From Morinoia aosen (Eukaryota; Arthropoda; Malacostraca; Amphipoda; Talitridae), in the NCBI GenBank assembly GCA_030386875.1, contig CM059572.1, positions 38,933,732 through 38,997,731 on the forward strand: a stretch of 64,000 bases of DNA, read 5' to 3'. This document shows, piece after piece, positions 12,034 to 23,305 of the stretch. A program made the position numbers and the translations under genes. Position 1 is the stretch's first letter, and the number at the start of each line of letters is the position of its first letter. The notes below the pieces were generated by a model, which saw only the letters and a program-made list of their open reading frames with translations, did not search any database and was not told the DNA's origin.

Positions 12034-12345
12034 TTAGTAATTAACAGGCCCACTTTTAGATCGAAACATAACTTGCATTCTATCTGGCATTGATGCTACA
12101 AATCTGAGGGTTCTCTGTATTTTGGCTCAAGCTGAAGTAATGCTCTCCCAAATTATGCATTGTCGTCGGGAATAGCGACGAGGCACGCAAGCTTCTCTAG
12201 AGCTCATCCCATAAATTTCTAAAGGAATTCAGATTTGGAGATTGTGGTGACAAAGCCGTGTGCTTTAATGATTCCTAAGACCTCGATAACCATCTTGGAG
12301 AATTTCGTCCATGAGAATGCGGACATTGTCGTCCTGAAATAATCC
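12034..12345 (-). pseudogene. Tc1-like transposase C-terminal relic
   Basis: Read on the minus strand, the segment contains in order the family landmarks of Tc1-type transposases in several frames. FQDDN near 12325-12339 is the second catalytic Asp region. SPQSPNLNSFRNLWDEL near 12205-12260 corresponds to the SPDLNPIENLWDEL block, with the third catalytic position changed from D to N. The C-terminal tail MPDRMQVMFRSKSGPVNY, near 12034-12095, resembles the usual ending with a GG/GP and a final Tyr. Stops and frameshifts separate the blocks, so this is a dead fragment. No terminal inverted repeats were identified around it. Confidence 0.72.
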
Positions 12346-12419
12346 ACCACATATCTGCAGAGTTCGCGTTGAGATGAACTGGTGATGTTATTTTATTTAA
12401 CGTGCTTTATCTTTCTGAA

Positions 12420-13350
12420 GTCGATACCAGCAGCTGTAAAAGTGTCCCCGGTGAACTTATGAACTCATAAACTGCTCTGCGATCTTAAGTTTGCATTAAA
12501 TTGACAAATGAATGTCATCGGAGACGTATCAAATCATAGTCTATTCCTCTCACTGATGTTCTCTCGCCATGCTGCGGGGAAAAAATAATGCTTCCTTCAA
12601 CCAATGTGCTAATGTTTGTTCCAGGGGTTAAATTTTTTAGGCTGGCAATAAAATACTGAGCTGTGATCTTACCTAAAAGATGTTGTCGCTGTTTGATACA
12701 CTCCAAGCGTTGCTATACAAATTTATATTTAATAAAATGTATTCTAAAATAATTCGTAAAAAATTGGATATGCGTGTAAAAACTTGTGTGCAACTTTTTC
12801 AACCCAGATGAACGGAATTTCAAAATGTTATTGGCTGTCTACTTGCATATCTTACGTGAAATAAAGTGATTATTATGCCTTCGTTACTTCACATTTGCTG
12901 TGTTCCTAAGAACCTTTCATAATCTAATTTAAACCGATAAATTTTAATGTTTTTGACTCCAGATAAAAACAGTAGAAAACGAAAACATAATTTTCTAGGT
13001 GTAATTATATATGAGTAATATATCTCATAATACTGGTAGCGAATGATTAATTGATATAAGTGAAGCAATGCTTATGGTTTAATTTACTCATCAATTTTAA
13101 GGCTGAAAGTTGTTTCTTCCATTTGATTTTCAAGTACTACTTATCATTCAAATTTTCTCTTTCTTAACGAATGGAACAAGAATTGTTCGTGTCGTGCGGC
13201 TCTATGGACCGTGATGAAAATGCATAGCTCCCCTAAGATAGGTTTAACTTCAGATGAACTCAGAAGCTGCTTTGAGATAAGTTAATATTTAATTGCAAAT
13301 TGGATGTCAACAGAGATGTATTAAATTATGGTTCATTTTTCTCACTGAGT
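12420..13350 (+). repeat. Pair of diverged direct repeats (12420-12560 and 13215-13350)
   Basis: The two segments share an ordered series of words: GAACTCA, CTGCT, GAGATAAGT/GCGATCTTAAGT, TTAAATTG/TAATTGCAAATTGG, ATGTCA, AGAGATGTAT/GGAGACGTAT, AAAT and CTCACTGA. They look like two old copies of one dispersed repeat, or an old local duplication. Neither contains a recognisable coding region. Confidence 0.4.
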
Positions 13351-14801
13351 TCGTAGCAGCTCTGTTTTGTGTTGTTCGTTGACAATGTTTTACTGCGCGC
13401 TGTACCGTACGGGTCAACATAGATGTATAAGTAGGGTATGCGTGTTTAATTTAGTAGACTATTAAGGATGCAGCGTGCCGCTGATAAAAGAAGTTTTGCA
13501 CCAACGTTGACAGTGAACCATAAAAGTATTTGATAGCAGCGTTCATTTTCGATGAACCCTCTGTGATTTAGAACTTTGATATCCTAATGCCTGAATAGCT
13601 TGCCAATTTTTCCGAACGAATAGCATAATACTTATTTAATCGTGTTAACAAGGTAATTCAAAATCAAGGCTATCATGGGATCATTTGCAGTTTTCACCGT
13701 CTAATGGGATTTGATGATGTCTGTAGTTGATCGTACCGCATACTTTGGCATATTCTCTTCGAATTAACCGAGTTATGGAGCACAAAAATTCTCTTTAATA
13801 CAGAATCCTCCGTATCCTTAGATTCCCTTACATTCAAACATATTATCACAACTCATACGCGATAAAAGTTATCCGGGCGTCTGCATTTTGCCATAAACAT
13901 TGCTGGACTCAAACGTGCACGGCATAAACAGTATTGCAGCTGTTCACTGCAAATAATAAGCAGGGCTTTGCGCTTTCTTTCTGGATAAGAAAAACAGCAG
14001 TCTTCGAATATAAAGATCTCTTAGCAGAAGAAGATGCCTTTGATTTTGCAATTGCACTCGCTATCACCTTGCTTGTTTTCACTCGTTCGCTCGTTTGTGC
14101 TTGTGGTCGTGATGAGCTGGACGCGATCGCGTCTACAGCGTGCATCGTGGAAAAATCATCCTGTGATGGCTTGTAGAAATCAATCCCTACGTTTTCAATC
14201 GTCTCGCTGACGTCTTTTGCTATTTGTTTTCCAGGATGATAGTGTCGCATCGCTCATTATTATAATTCCAAAATATTCGCTGCAACTCAATTCAGTCAAC
14301 TGAGATAGTTTTGGAATGGCCTCAAATAGCATAGGTTTGCTTATATGAGCGCTCAAATCTGGTCATTCTGTGAACCCTCCTGTCTCCATAACGTCTCTTT
14401 GGAAGCTGCCTTTAGCATAGGAAGACCGAGCCCGCTCGTCCTGGAACACTTTCTATTTAAACAGCCGAGGAAAAACTTGCGAGCCATCTTGCCTGTAGCT
14501 CAAGCTGTTTTAATTTTGAATACTGACGAAGAAATTTCCGACGCGAGCGAGCGCCCCGGATTTAAATGTAAGATTAACTTGGAATCTGAATCTGATGAAC
14601 TTAGAGGGAGCGCTCGACAGTATGGACCAGACTTTATGTTGGTCTCGAGACCTCCGTCGCAACTCAAACACGCAAGTTTGTAGTTCGCATTTATTTTTCT
14701 TGAACTTGTGATGGGTGCAGCATTGCTCTACAAAAAGACGTAGGCGAGACGCCAGTTGTTTGATATTGAAAATTTAATCTCGAATGTTCAAAAGATATCG
14801 A
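13351..14801. other. No confident gene; unrecognised ORFs on both strands
   Basis: A minus ORF (13909-14250, 113 codons, rich in Ser/Ala/Lys) overlaps a + ORF of 80 codons. A separate + ORF at 14345-14683 (112 codons) precedes the Penelope-like element. None resembles a known family, and no splice or promoter context supports them. Confidence 0.4.
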
Positions 14802-14811
14802 AAGCTTCATG

Positions 14812-15135
14812 TTAATTAAAAATAGGAAGACTAACGACACAACGCTTAGACTCATTTTGTACTAATTTTGTACTAATTGGTTGATAAAATCGATAAAAGT
14901 GAACGTTTCGACCAACTAGCAGTGGTCATTCTCAACACTGTAAAAGTAAAGATTACAAATCAGACATCATTCAGAAAATCACAATGGTAAAAGCAAACAT
15001 GACATTAGAAACATTTGCTAACAAACTATTTGTAGGGGAAAGGCAGACTGCATATCATTGAGATTTGGCTTTAGTCTATAAATGAAAAGAGATTCTAATA
15101 TTCTGAGTTCTATTGGGTTACTTCCTCGGCCTAAT
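14812..15135 (-). repeat. Left inverted arm of the Penelope-like element
   Basis: About 324 bp that is the reverse complement of 16172-16495 with few differences. It includes an inverted copy of the end of the reading frame and of the 3' untranslated region. The turn-over point is near 15135, where the two arms stop matching (CGGCCTAATAACC against GGCCGAG...). Confidence 0.9.
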
Positions 15136-15151
15136 AACCAATAGAACCTAA

Positions 15152-16289
15152 CCCTCGGCCTTCCAGAAATTTCTTGAACTTTCGGTTCTTAATAGTTTTT
15201 TCATTTTTAATGGTAAACTTTACACACAGCTGGATGGATTGGGAATGGGCCTCCCGTTGGGTCCCACGTTGGCTAATATTTTTGAGTCATCACGAGAAAT
15301 CCTGGATTGAGGAATGTCCTATTGAATTTAAGCCAGCCTTTTACAAGCGTTATATAGACGATACTTTCATTTTGTTCAGGGACCAACACCATTGTTCATT
15401 ATTTTTAGATTACTTGAATACTAAGCACCCGAATATCAAATTTACCATGGACACAGAAAGAGATAATTGCCTCCCGTTTTCAGATGTCAATGTTCGTAGA
15501 ATGGGTAATAGTTTTGAATGTGCAGTCTATCGCAAACCAACATTTACTGGTTTAGGATTGAGTTTTTTTAGCTTTTGCTGTTTTCGATTCAAAATAAATG
15601 GTATCAAAACATTACTGTATAGGGCTTATAGTGTTTGCAGCACATTTGGTTTCCTCCACGAGGAATTTATGTTCTTAAAGAACTACTTTGTTAAGAATGG
15701 GTTCCCTGTTCGCCTAGTAGACGACTCAATTAGAAAATTTCTCTCCTCTGTTTGCACAAACGTTCCATCGGTTGCCTCTGTTGACAGGAAACAATGTTAC
15801 GTTTCACTATTGTACTTTGGTGCTCAGTCGGAAAAACTAAAATCTGAACTATCCCTCCTTTTATCGAAGTTTTTTACGCAGTGTGATTTCAAATTCATTC
15901 TCGTAAATTCCTTGTCAGTTGGATCTTTTTTCAAATTTAAGGATGAACTTTCTATATGCATGCTTAGCTCGGTTGTATACAAGCATAGTTGTGCACGATG
16001 TGGTGCATCTGAATACGTTGGATCTACATCCCGTAGCCTGCGTATTCGTGTGGCTGAGCATGCTGGACGAAGTCACCGTACTAATAACCTTCTATGAGCA
16101 CCTTCTCACTCTGCAATACGCACACATGCAGAAAAATGCGACCTGCCTGTTAGGCTATCTGATTTTGAAGTATTAGGCCGAGGGAGTAACCCAATAGAAC
16201 TCAGAATATTAGAATCTCTTTTCATTTATAGACTAAAGCCAAATCTCAATGATATGCAGTCTGCCTATCCCCTACAAATAGTTTGTTAG
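15152..16289 (+). pseudogene. Penelope-like reverse transcriptase / GIY-YIG endonuclease, partial and broken
   Basis: Reverse transcription and DNA nicking protein of a retroelement. Landmarks in order: QLDGLGMGLPLGPTLANIF (RT domain 4, 15227-15283, in one frame); RYIDD catalytic box (15348-15362); LPFSDV (domain 6); YRKPTFTGL (domain 7); a long linker; then CARC plus YVGSTSR and an R..EH motif (about 15978-16065), the PLE-type GIY-YIG endonuclease with its Cys pair; and the C-terminal ILESLFIY...LKPNLND block ending at TAG 16287. Defects: a one-base loss near 15284 separates domain 4 from YIDD, and an in-frame TGA lies at 16095. RT domains 1-3 and everything upstream are absent. It continues into the right inverted arm. 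Confidence 0.9.
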
Positions 16290-16495
16290 CAAATGTTTCT
16301 AATTTCATGTTTGTTTTTACCATTGTGATTTTCTGAATGATGTCTGATTTGTAATCTTTACTTTTACAGTGTTGAGAATGACCACTGCTAGTTGGTCGAA
16401 ACGTTCACTTTTATCGATTTTATCAACCAATTAGTACAAAATTAGTACAAAATGAGTCTAAGCGTTGTGTCGTTAGTCTTCCTATTTTTAATTAA
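16172..16495 (+). repeat. Right inverted arm of the Penelope-like element
   Basis: Sense-orientation partner of 14812-15135. It carries the last 39 codons of the RT/endonuclease frame up to 16289 and then the 3' untranslated region. The latter includes the GTTGGTCGAAACG block at 16391-16403, which resembles the closing part of the hammerhead motif known from many Penelope-like elements. Confidence 0.9.
16370..16405 (+). ncRNA. Hammerhead-like remnant in the Penelope-like tail
   Basis: GACCA (16380-16384) can pair with TGGTC (16393-16397) around a short loop and is followed at once by GAAAC, as helix II and the GAAA core segment are in hammerhead ribozymes. The expected CUGANGA core is only approximated by TTGAGAATGA. 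The inverted arm carries the same motif reversed at 14905-14932. Hammerhead motifs are known in Penelope-like elements; activity here is doubtful because the core is degenerate. Confidence 0.35.
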
Positions 16496-16542
16496 GATCT
16501 CCAAGAATTGGAACTTTGACTTCTTTAACAAGCTTCATGTTA

Positions 16543-19102
16543 TTTCATTCAGTGAAATAAAAATTGCCCTTGTTGTACTGGTGTAATAGTTAGCAAACTG
16601 ACACGATTGAGATAATGTAAAAATGTGATCACTATTAGCACATTGAGACTAGTAATACATGGAGTGGCCATGTTAAATGTTTTAACCATATTGAAATTGT
16701 AGAGGAGATCCAAATTGGTGTCAAAATTCAGAAATGATTTATTTCTTTTCTTTTGGGTATCAGCTGTCCCAAACAGAAATTCAAATTTGCATGCAGCGTG
16801 GTGGTGCGTGCTCAGGTAGCTCCGTGAGCCAGCTGGCCAGTAATGTTCAACTCGGAAGCACCGCGCAAATCAAGGAGGTTGGTGCAAATCACCGCTTCGT
16901 AACCTCAAGCACCGCTCAAATTGGGGAAGTTTTCTTCGGCAGCTATCGTAAATGCGATATGTCTATGGAATACAAGAACTCGTCTATCGAGAGGCTCGAT
17001 ATCTTGGCTTCAACAACCCCTGCTATAGGACTGACCCTTTAGCAGCCTCACACTATGTTCAAAAGGCCCATTTTTGAACATTCCCACAGTTTCCACGAAA
17101 CAGACCGTTCTTTTTTTCTGACCAAGCTCTAGAGTTTGGAGTTTTTAACAGAAATTTGGCACCATAACCTACTCATCATTTGTAGAGTCTATAAACCTTG
17201 TGGATTTTTTGAAATTATTCGCGTAAGTTGCATATTCATGGCCTGTGCCAATCAGAAATGCAAATGACTACGGGATCCTTCTTTGTACCTTCATCAATCA
17301 TTTGACAAACGAGCGGCTCGCAAAAACGATCAAATATTACCTAGCGTGTATTGGATAAAAAGTATCAAATACGTCTTGCACTTTCGGTTTTTTGATGACG
17401 GCTGTTCGTTGATGAACGGCTGTTGGATAAAAGAAAATTCGTGAATTTGGAGTGGCATTTGCTTGGTCAGCCTCATCGTTTGTTATGAAGAGAAGGCAAA
17501 ATTAGCTTCTGGTATTTACAAAATGGGTCAATTGTTTTTAGCTGTAAACTCATTCTAACCCCTTAATGGATGAACAAAGGAACTTACTCTGAAAAATTCT
17601 AACTTCCTATGAATGGTATATTCCTTACGACCAGTAAAGTCTACGCCATCAATACAATTGGACGAGCAAAAGAAACATAGACCAAGAAGAGACTTCCTTC
17701 CTCAGAATGGCTCAACCATTGCCGAGTCTAAGCCAGCCCTGAATTTGCAAGGCCCAGGAAGCACGGTCCTCTGAGAGCTCCTTTCCCTAGCGGGGCACCC
17801 AGTCCATACCAAAGGCCGATGAAGACTTCACTTCGAAGCGTCGAGAAAATCTCCCGAAGTGGAGACTCTCATTCAAATTCTGCCGAGGGCTCGCAGAAAT
17901 ATCGAGGAGATCGCCTTGTTCCCAAAGGAACGTCCCAAAAAAAGCGACCAAAATAGCCGAAGGAATAAAATTCGAAAACCTGAGTGCGGTTCGAAAATTT
18001 TGGGACGATGTCCCTCCGAGGCATGCGGGACAAGGCTGTTAGTTTGGGGCTGTTAGTTAAAATTGAACCTCAAAACTGTTCTGGGAGCAGGGAACTGTGA
18101 GTGACTGGTGATGGTTTGGTGCGGAGTTGTGAAGACCCTATAACAAACAAAAAATCAATAAAGAAAACAAAATTGATTCAATTTGTGCGAGTCCGTTTTC
18201 CGTAAGGGAAGTTTTTTGTTTCTCTAGTTTGTTTCACAAAATTATGACAAGATGACGGTAGTGCATGTAAGTGTGTGTATCCATAGTGTGGGATAAAGCT
18301 TTATTAAGATCTGGATTTGTTTGAAGAAATAATCTTGAAGAAATTGTTTGAATAAATGGGTGCAAGGAACTAAGTACACCAGAGATGTAACAAAAGCTTT
18401 TCTGTGCCTCAGTTTAGCTGAAATTTTCTTACACGTTGAGAAATAATGAAGACATTTCATGAAAATAAAATGCCATGTTCGCATAGATTAGTTAGAAAAT
18501 TCAGGAGTAGAAGAGCGGTGTGGATGATTATCTGTCACAGCGATGTTAGCGGATTCAATCGAAACGAGTAAATTTTTGCGTGAACGTACAACTCGGCACA
18601 ATTATGCACTTTATTGAGTAAAATGAAGAACTTGTGTAGTTTATCAAGTTACATCACGACTGATCGTTCTCTTCAGCTCACAACCCCAGTCTTGATTAAT
18701 GTTCGCTTTGACGACGAATGGAGAGGGTGCAGTGGGTTGTATTTCCGAGTCGGTACAAACTTAGGCCTAAACTTCTTTTAAGCGAGTCATTTTCACTTGA
18801 ATGTAAAAAGTGAATGTAAAAGTTCCCCGTCACTCTGTGTTCAAAAACTCAGTCGGAGACCTCGAAATACCTCGTAAATATGAATTTTTATAAATTAAAG
18901 GTACAGATTTGAAAGAAGAGCACCATAATGAGAGATGTAACGAACTGTTCTCTCCTTCTCCACAAGATGATTTGTCTCACGCTTTATTTTTGAATAGAAC
19001 ATCCTTCATCCTCTTTTGATTACCAAGCATAGAAAGTACAATATTCATCTTGCGCATTTATTTTAAGTTCTTGTTTTTGAATATATTAGTGACGAAGGGG
19101 CC
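16543..19102. other. No gene seen
   Basis: Contains a 102-codon + ORF (16734-17042) with a short internal near-duplication (AGCACCGCGCAAATC and AGCACCGCTCAAATT, 57 bp apart) and a GC-richer patch at 17640-18050. No product was recognised. Confidence 0.45.
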
Positions 19103-19462
19103 CCTCAGGGGGATACAACTATTGTATCTATGGGAATTAACGCTCCCAGGGGGACTATGTAAGGGCCTGAGCTAAAGGTTAGGTAGGCTTTATTTTTGTT
19201 GAAATAGAATAGGTTTTATTTTGTTACGGACCATCTTTTTTCGGTTCACTGCTGTCATGTTTTTCAGCACCTCCTACTTTCTTCTTCAACTTTTTTCTTG
19301 TTTCATGAACTTCTTTCTCATCTTACTGTTTCTGTGCACCTTGTGCATAGATTCCGCGTTCCCTCAACTCCATGCTAAATGGTGCCTTCCTCTTTCCTCT
19401 CTTGGAACATCTTGTCGTGGTTAAGGGCGGCTAAAACTTTCTTATATAATAATAATAATAAT
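19103..19462 (+). mobile_element. Unnamed SINE-like retroposon, copy A (near full length)
   Basis: Begins CCTCAGGGGGATACAACTA, with the GATACAA-CTA-TTGTATC hairpin. It runs through the shared CGCTCCCAGGGGG, GGCCTGAGCT, TTTTTTCGGTTCACTGCTGT, TGCATAGATTCC and CTAAATGGTGCCTTCCTCTT landmarks and ends in TATAATAATAATAATAAT, a (TAA)n tail rather than (TAATC)n. No target-site duplication was found. It contains a T-rich open frame (19221-19424) that is also open in copies E and H. Confidence 0.85.
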
Positions 19463-20284
19463 TTCATTATGTTATGCACTGTTTATAAGTTTTCCACTGA
19501 TTTACGCAATCAATAGCTTATAATGCATAGGCTCGCCCTTAGAGAAAATGAACACGAAATCTATTTTAGGCTCTTCAGCTAATGGATCTTTTATTTTATC
19601 TGATGTGATCGCAAACTAACAAAATCAATGTAAATATAAGACTTCGGACCCAATAACCTACGAAACGTAGTAGTAAAACGAGTCATGATACGCTAGCCCA
19701 TCGCAAAAATAACTTGAAAGAACATTAAGTCACTTTTGCTTTGGAAGCCAAGTTACTCCCAATATTTCCATAATTCATAAAGGAACATTTCAAGTTCCAT
19801 CCATGCAGAGTCTCGAATGTTCTTCAAATGATTTTTCTGCGTTTTTCATTGAAGCCCCGACCAAAGTTGGTAACAGCGGCTCCCGAAGTTCCTGGCAAAC
19901 GCTTCTGGAAATGTCCCGCGGCCCCGTTACCGCGCCCGCAAAATTTTACTCGGCTCAGTTTAATGTCTCGGGAGATTCATGCTCAAGTGTTCTGTGTTCA
20001 GGGAACTGTCTGTGTCACGGCCAAATTTTCCTCTTGATTGTGTAAAGTTGAGCACTTTATCTCCCACGTGCGACTGTATTATTAGGGTATATCATGTGCC
20101 CGTAGTTGTTGCAACTTCTATTAACTGATATTAAGTTGAATCTTGATCGAGTTCCAGTGTGAGCACCGTTTTTATTATAACGACATTGTACTCTGTCTCC
20201 GAGCCTTGATATAGTTTTTATATTCATAATATGGATGAAATCAATAAAAAACCATATGATCGCAGATATGCTCTTGACGCGTAG

Positions 20285-20555
20285 TATTAATACTGTTACT
20301 GCAAGATGTTAATCAGACCGCAACTGCATGGTGACAATCAAACCGATACATCTCGTTATGCACATCGTTATGCTCATCTGACCGTTACTGCGTAATGACG
20401 AGACCATTACCACCTGAAAACAATCATACCGTTACCGTGCGACAACAATCATATGCACAATATCATCCAAACAACCGTGTCGTCACCGCATACTAACACT
20501 CGTATCGTCGCCGCAGGTTGACATCATGTCGTTACCGCACGATAAGCTGTCAGAT
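20285..20555. repeat. Decayed minisatellite, about 25-bp unit
   Basis: The words ACCGTTACNGC, GATGACAATCAT and close variants recur roughly every 25 bp about ten times, with variable spacing. This looks like an old tandem array that has lost homogeneity. No coding role is apparent. Confidence 0.55.
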
Positions 20556-20951
20556 CACTCGAGCTAATGCGAACATGACGAAAATAATGCGCCAGGGTCA
20601 GCTTGCGAGTCACTTGGTTTCCTAGTATTATTCTGATGAAAGAATGGTCGAATCATTTGATGTGTTTATTTCTCTGACATTGCAAATAGAGCTTTTGAAT
20701 TGAGTCAATTTAACTAAACGTCTAACTGCAACAAAACTAGGAACACTTACATGTTCAATTTAAGTAACTTTTGCATTATCTCGTGAAACTTTTGATAACG
20801 CCGTGGGATGCTGAATAAAGAAGTTTATAATATGTATTGTAGGGCTTGAACCAATAGTCCCTCTCTGGAGCGATGCACATCGTTCATCTAGAATTGCCAT
20901 TCCAATTGTATTTGTAATATTTTTGCCAACAAATTTTGGGATGAAGATTCT

Positions 20952-21308
20952 CCTCAGGGAGATTCAATTATTATATCTACGGAAATTTGCGTTCCCAGGG
21001 GAAATATGCGAGGTCCTGAGCTAGAAGTTAAGTAGGCCTTGCTTTTTATTAAAATAGATTAGGTTTTTTGTTTTGTAACAGACCATCATTTTTCGGTTCA
21101 CTGCTGTCCTATTTTTCAGCGCCCACTACTTTTTTCTTCAACTTTTATCCGGTTTCATGAATTTCTTCCTTAATTTTTCTATTTGTGCGCACTTTAAGCA
21201 AAGATTACGCGTTCCCTTAACTCCATACTAAATGGTGCTTTCCTCTTTCCTCTCTTTGGAATGCCTTTGCTACTGTTAGGGAGGTTTAAAATAACATCTA
21301 ATCTAATC
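20952..21308 (+). mobile_element. Unnamed SINE-like retroposon, copy B (full length with perfect TSD)
   Basis: Best delimited copy of the family: 357 bp from CCTCAGGGAGATTC to CTAATC. It is flanked by a perfect 16-bp direct repeat TTGGGATGAAGATTCT at 20936-20951 and 21309-21324. A duplication of this length, next to a short (TAATC)n tail, is the mark of target-primed insertion by LINE machinery and fixes both ends of the element. Confidence 0.92.
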
Positions 21309-21324
21309 TTGGGATGAAGATTCT

Positions 21325-23179
21325 ACTTCGTTACTCTTAGCATTAATGACGCAAGTTGTCAAATGACGTGCTACTTCTCAACAAATTTTCTTTCATGTGT
21401 ATATGGTAGCCTCATTATCAGTCTCATCAGTACGAGCAATGCTATTCCACGAGAGACAAAAGAAGCTGGGACTCGCAGTCTAATGTGTTGATATTTGTGG
21501 CGCAAAACCCAGCCGCGAAGCCTTCAAATTGGCATTTTTTTCTTCAAGGTTTGCGTGGTTTTCCATCACAGAAAATTTTTGGACGAGCGATTGTTTCTGT
21601 ACCAAATGATTTCTATCAAGTTGGCGAGCGTTGTCGTGCATTTCAATTTCTCGGGAAATTTGAGACATTGTGAAGAGAAAACAAAAAACGCTGGTGCTCT
21701 CCATCGCGCGCAGAATTACTAGCCGCGCTCCTTTGAAGCTGACAGCGGCGGCTGGGCGACAGGCCTTTGCTCTGCACACACACAATGTTGTTGTATTGCG
21801 CTCGCTGTTTCCGCCTCTCAAGTGCGTGCCAGCATCTGCATGGCAACTGAAGATATGAATCACGTTTACTGCGGAATTTCACTCGCCGTTCCGAAATAGA
21901 CTCCAACTTCTTCTAAATTGAGGTAGTTATGTTCTCTGTGAAGCCTTGAATACAGATTTCTCCGCAGTTTTCGAATGTGAGGTAACGAGGTCTGTATATT
22001 CACGAGATGAGCTAATGTTCATTTCACGTTCTGTAGTTTTAAGCTTCTTTCGAATTCAGTTAGTGCAAGATTTTGCACTTGCAGAGTAAGAGCCTTCGAA
22101 ACACCGTCGGCAAGGGCCGTCTTTGACTTTGATAGAACATGAATTGAATTTGTAGGTAGAGCATATTCTATTGAAAACTACATAATACAAACCAATGTAG
22201 AGGAATGTAGAAACAGAATTGTCTTTGCTCGTCGATATTTGTGAGGTCTATATTAGTGAACTTTACTTCAAATCCAAACTCGTTTTTTTTAAAGTACCTC
22301 ATTCAGAAGCGTCCAAAATAAGAGGCATTAAATAAAGTGTACACCCGTACATACCGATACAATTTAACTGAAAAATATAGGAGGCTTCGCACTAGAAGCT
22401 AGATCAAGTATTGCAGGATTCATTCGCTCTCACATCTGCCGGTGGAATAAAACACAAGACTCATGCATGAATGCTTAACGAGCAGCAGTGATCTCCATTT
22501 CTCTTTGAAAAATCCAGGCGGCAGCAAATGCAGGCAATATTTGTCAGTTGTCGCTGTCCGTGTGAACACGGCGCGTTCAGATGAGCAGGTCGTGTCACTC
22601 TGAGCTGATCGCGAGCTCATCAGTTATGCAGGCGCTCTCGGTCTGTTTTCCTGGGAGGCTGTAGTTACTGCGTGTCCTAGCGTTAGGGTCTGGTGTGGGG
22701 TGGAAAACAATGAGGTTGTTAGTGATGTGACGTAAGGCAAGTTGGTTCGTAAGAGATCAAATGTTGAACGCGTCGTGGTAGCATCGCAACTCGTGGGTTA
22801 TTAACTGTCTCATGGTGGCCTTTATAACGATCTGATTTCGTCTTTCATGCGTGGGGCTGCTAGTAGTCTGATACTAATGGTTTCGTTGGGAGGTCGGCAA
22901 TGAGCTTATACCGACACCAGCTGTGACCTTAAATAAATGTCAATATAGAGCTAGCTTTCAAGACGCTGGTAAGTATTTACTGCTATTGTTTTTTCTCAGC
23001 GCCAGCTTTATTTTCAATTTGAATAGCTTTTTTCATACTTTCGTTGCCTATCTACTTTAGTTCAAGTACACAGTAGCTGTTGGAGTGAGGGGACAGTGTT
23101 ATCTATTAATTTATTCGATCACTATTTAGTTGATCAATTCGTTACGTATTCTTTCAGCTCATCTTGGAGAGGGCTAATC
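21325..23179. other. No gene seen; GC-rich patch at 21700-21860
   Basis: The GC-rich patch is open on both strands (up to 127 codons on the minus strand) without recognisable domains. Such mutual openness is a composition effect. Confidence 0.45.
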
Positions 23180-23305
23180 TACTCCTAAGGGCTTAGTGAG
23201 ATTTCCGAGTTCCACTTGAGGTGTATACCTGAGGTGCCAGTTAATTTAGTTAGCAGTCACAAGAAACCTAACATTTCCCTGATACCTCACTAGCTCTTAG
23301 GAGTA
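23180..23305. repeat. Inverted repeat with about 85-bp loop
   Basis: TACTCCTAAGGGCTTAGTGA (23180-23199) pairs with CTCACTAGCTCTTAGGAGTA (23286-23305) with one mismatch and one gap. The loop holds no ORF. It may be a small hairpin or a chance or decayed MITE. Confidence 0.5.

Larger units (their letters stand above)
14815..16529 (+). mobile_element. Penelope-like retroelement, 5'-truncated, with inverted arms
   Basis: The element consists of a left inverted arm (to 15135), a partial RT/GIY-YIG reading frame, and a right arm with the 3' tail. Immediately outside lies a 13-bp direct repeat AAGCTTCATGTTA at 14802-14814 and again at 16530-16542, which fits a target-site duplication. Penelope-like elements often insert as 5'-truncated copies joined to an inverted partial copy, and this matches. 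The right arm continues 34 bp past the inverted repeat before the duplication, so the right end is the true 3' terminus. The coding frame is broken, so the copy is inactive. Confidence 0.85.
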
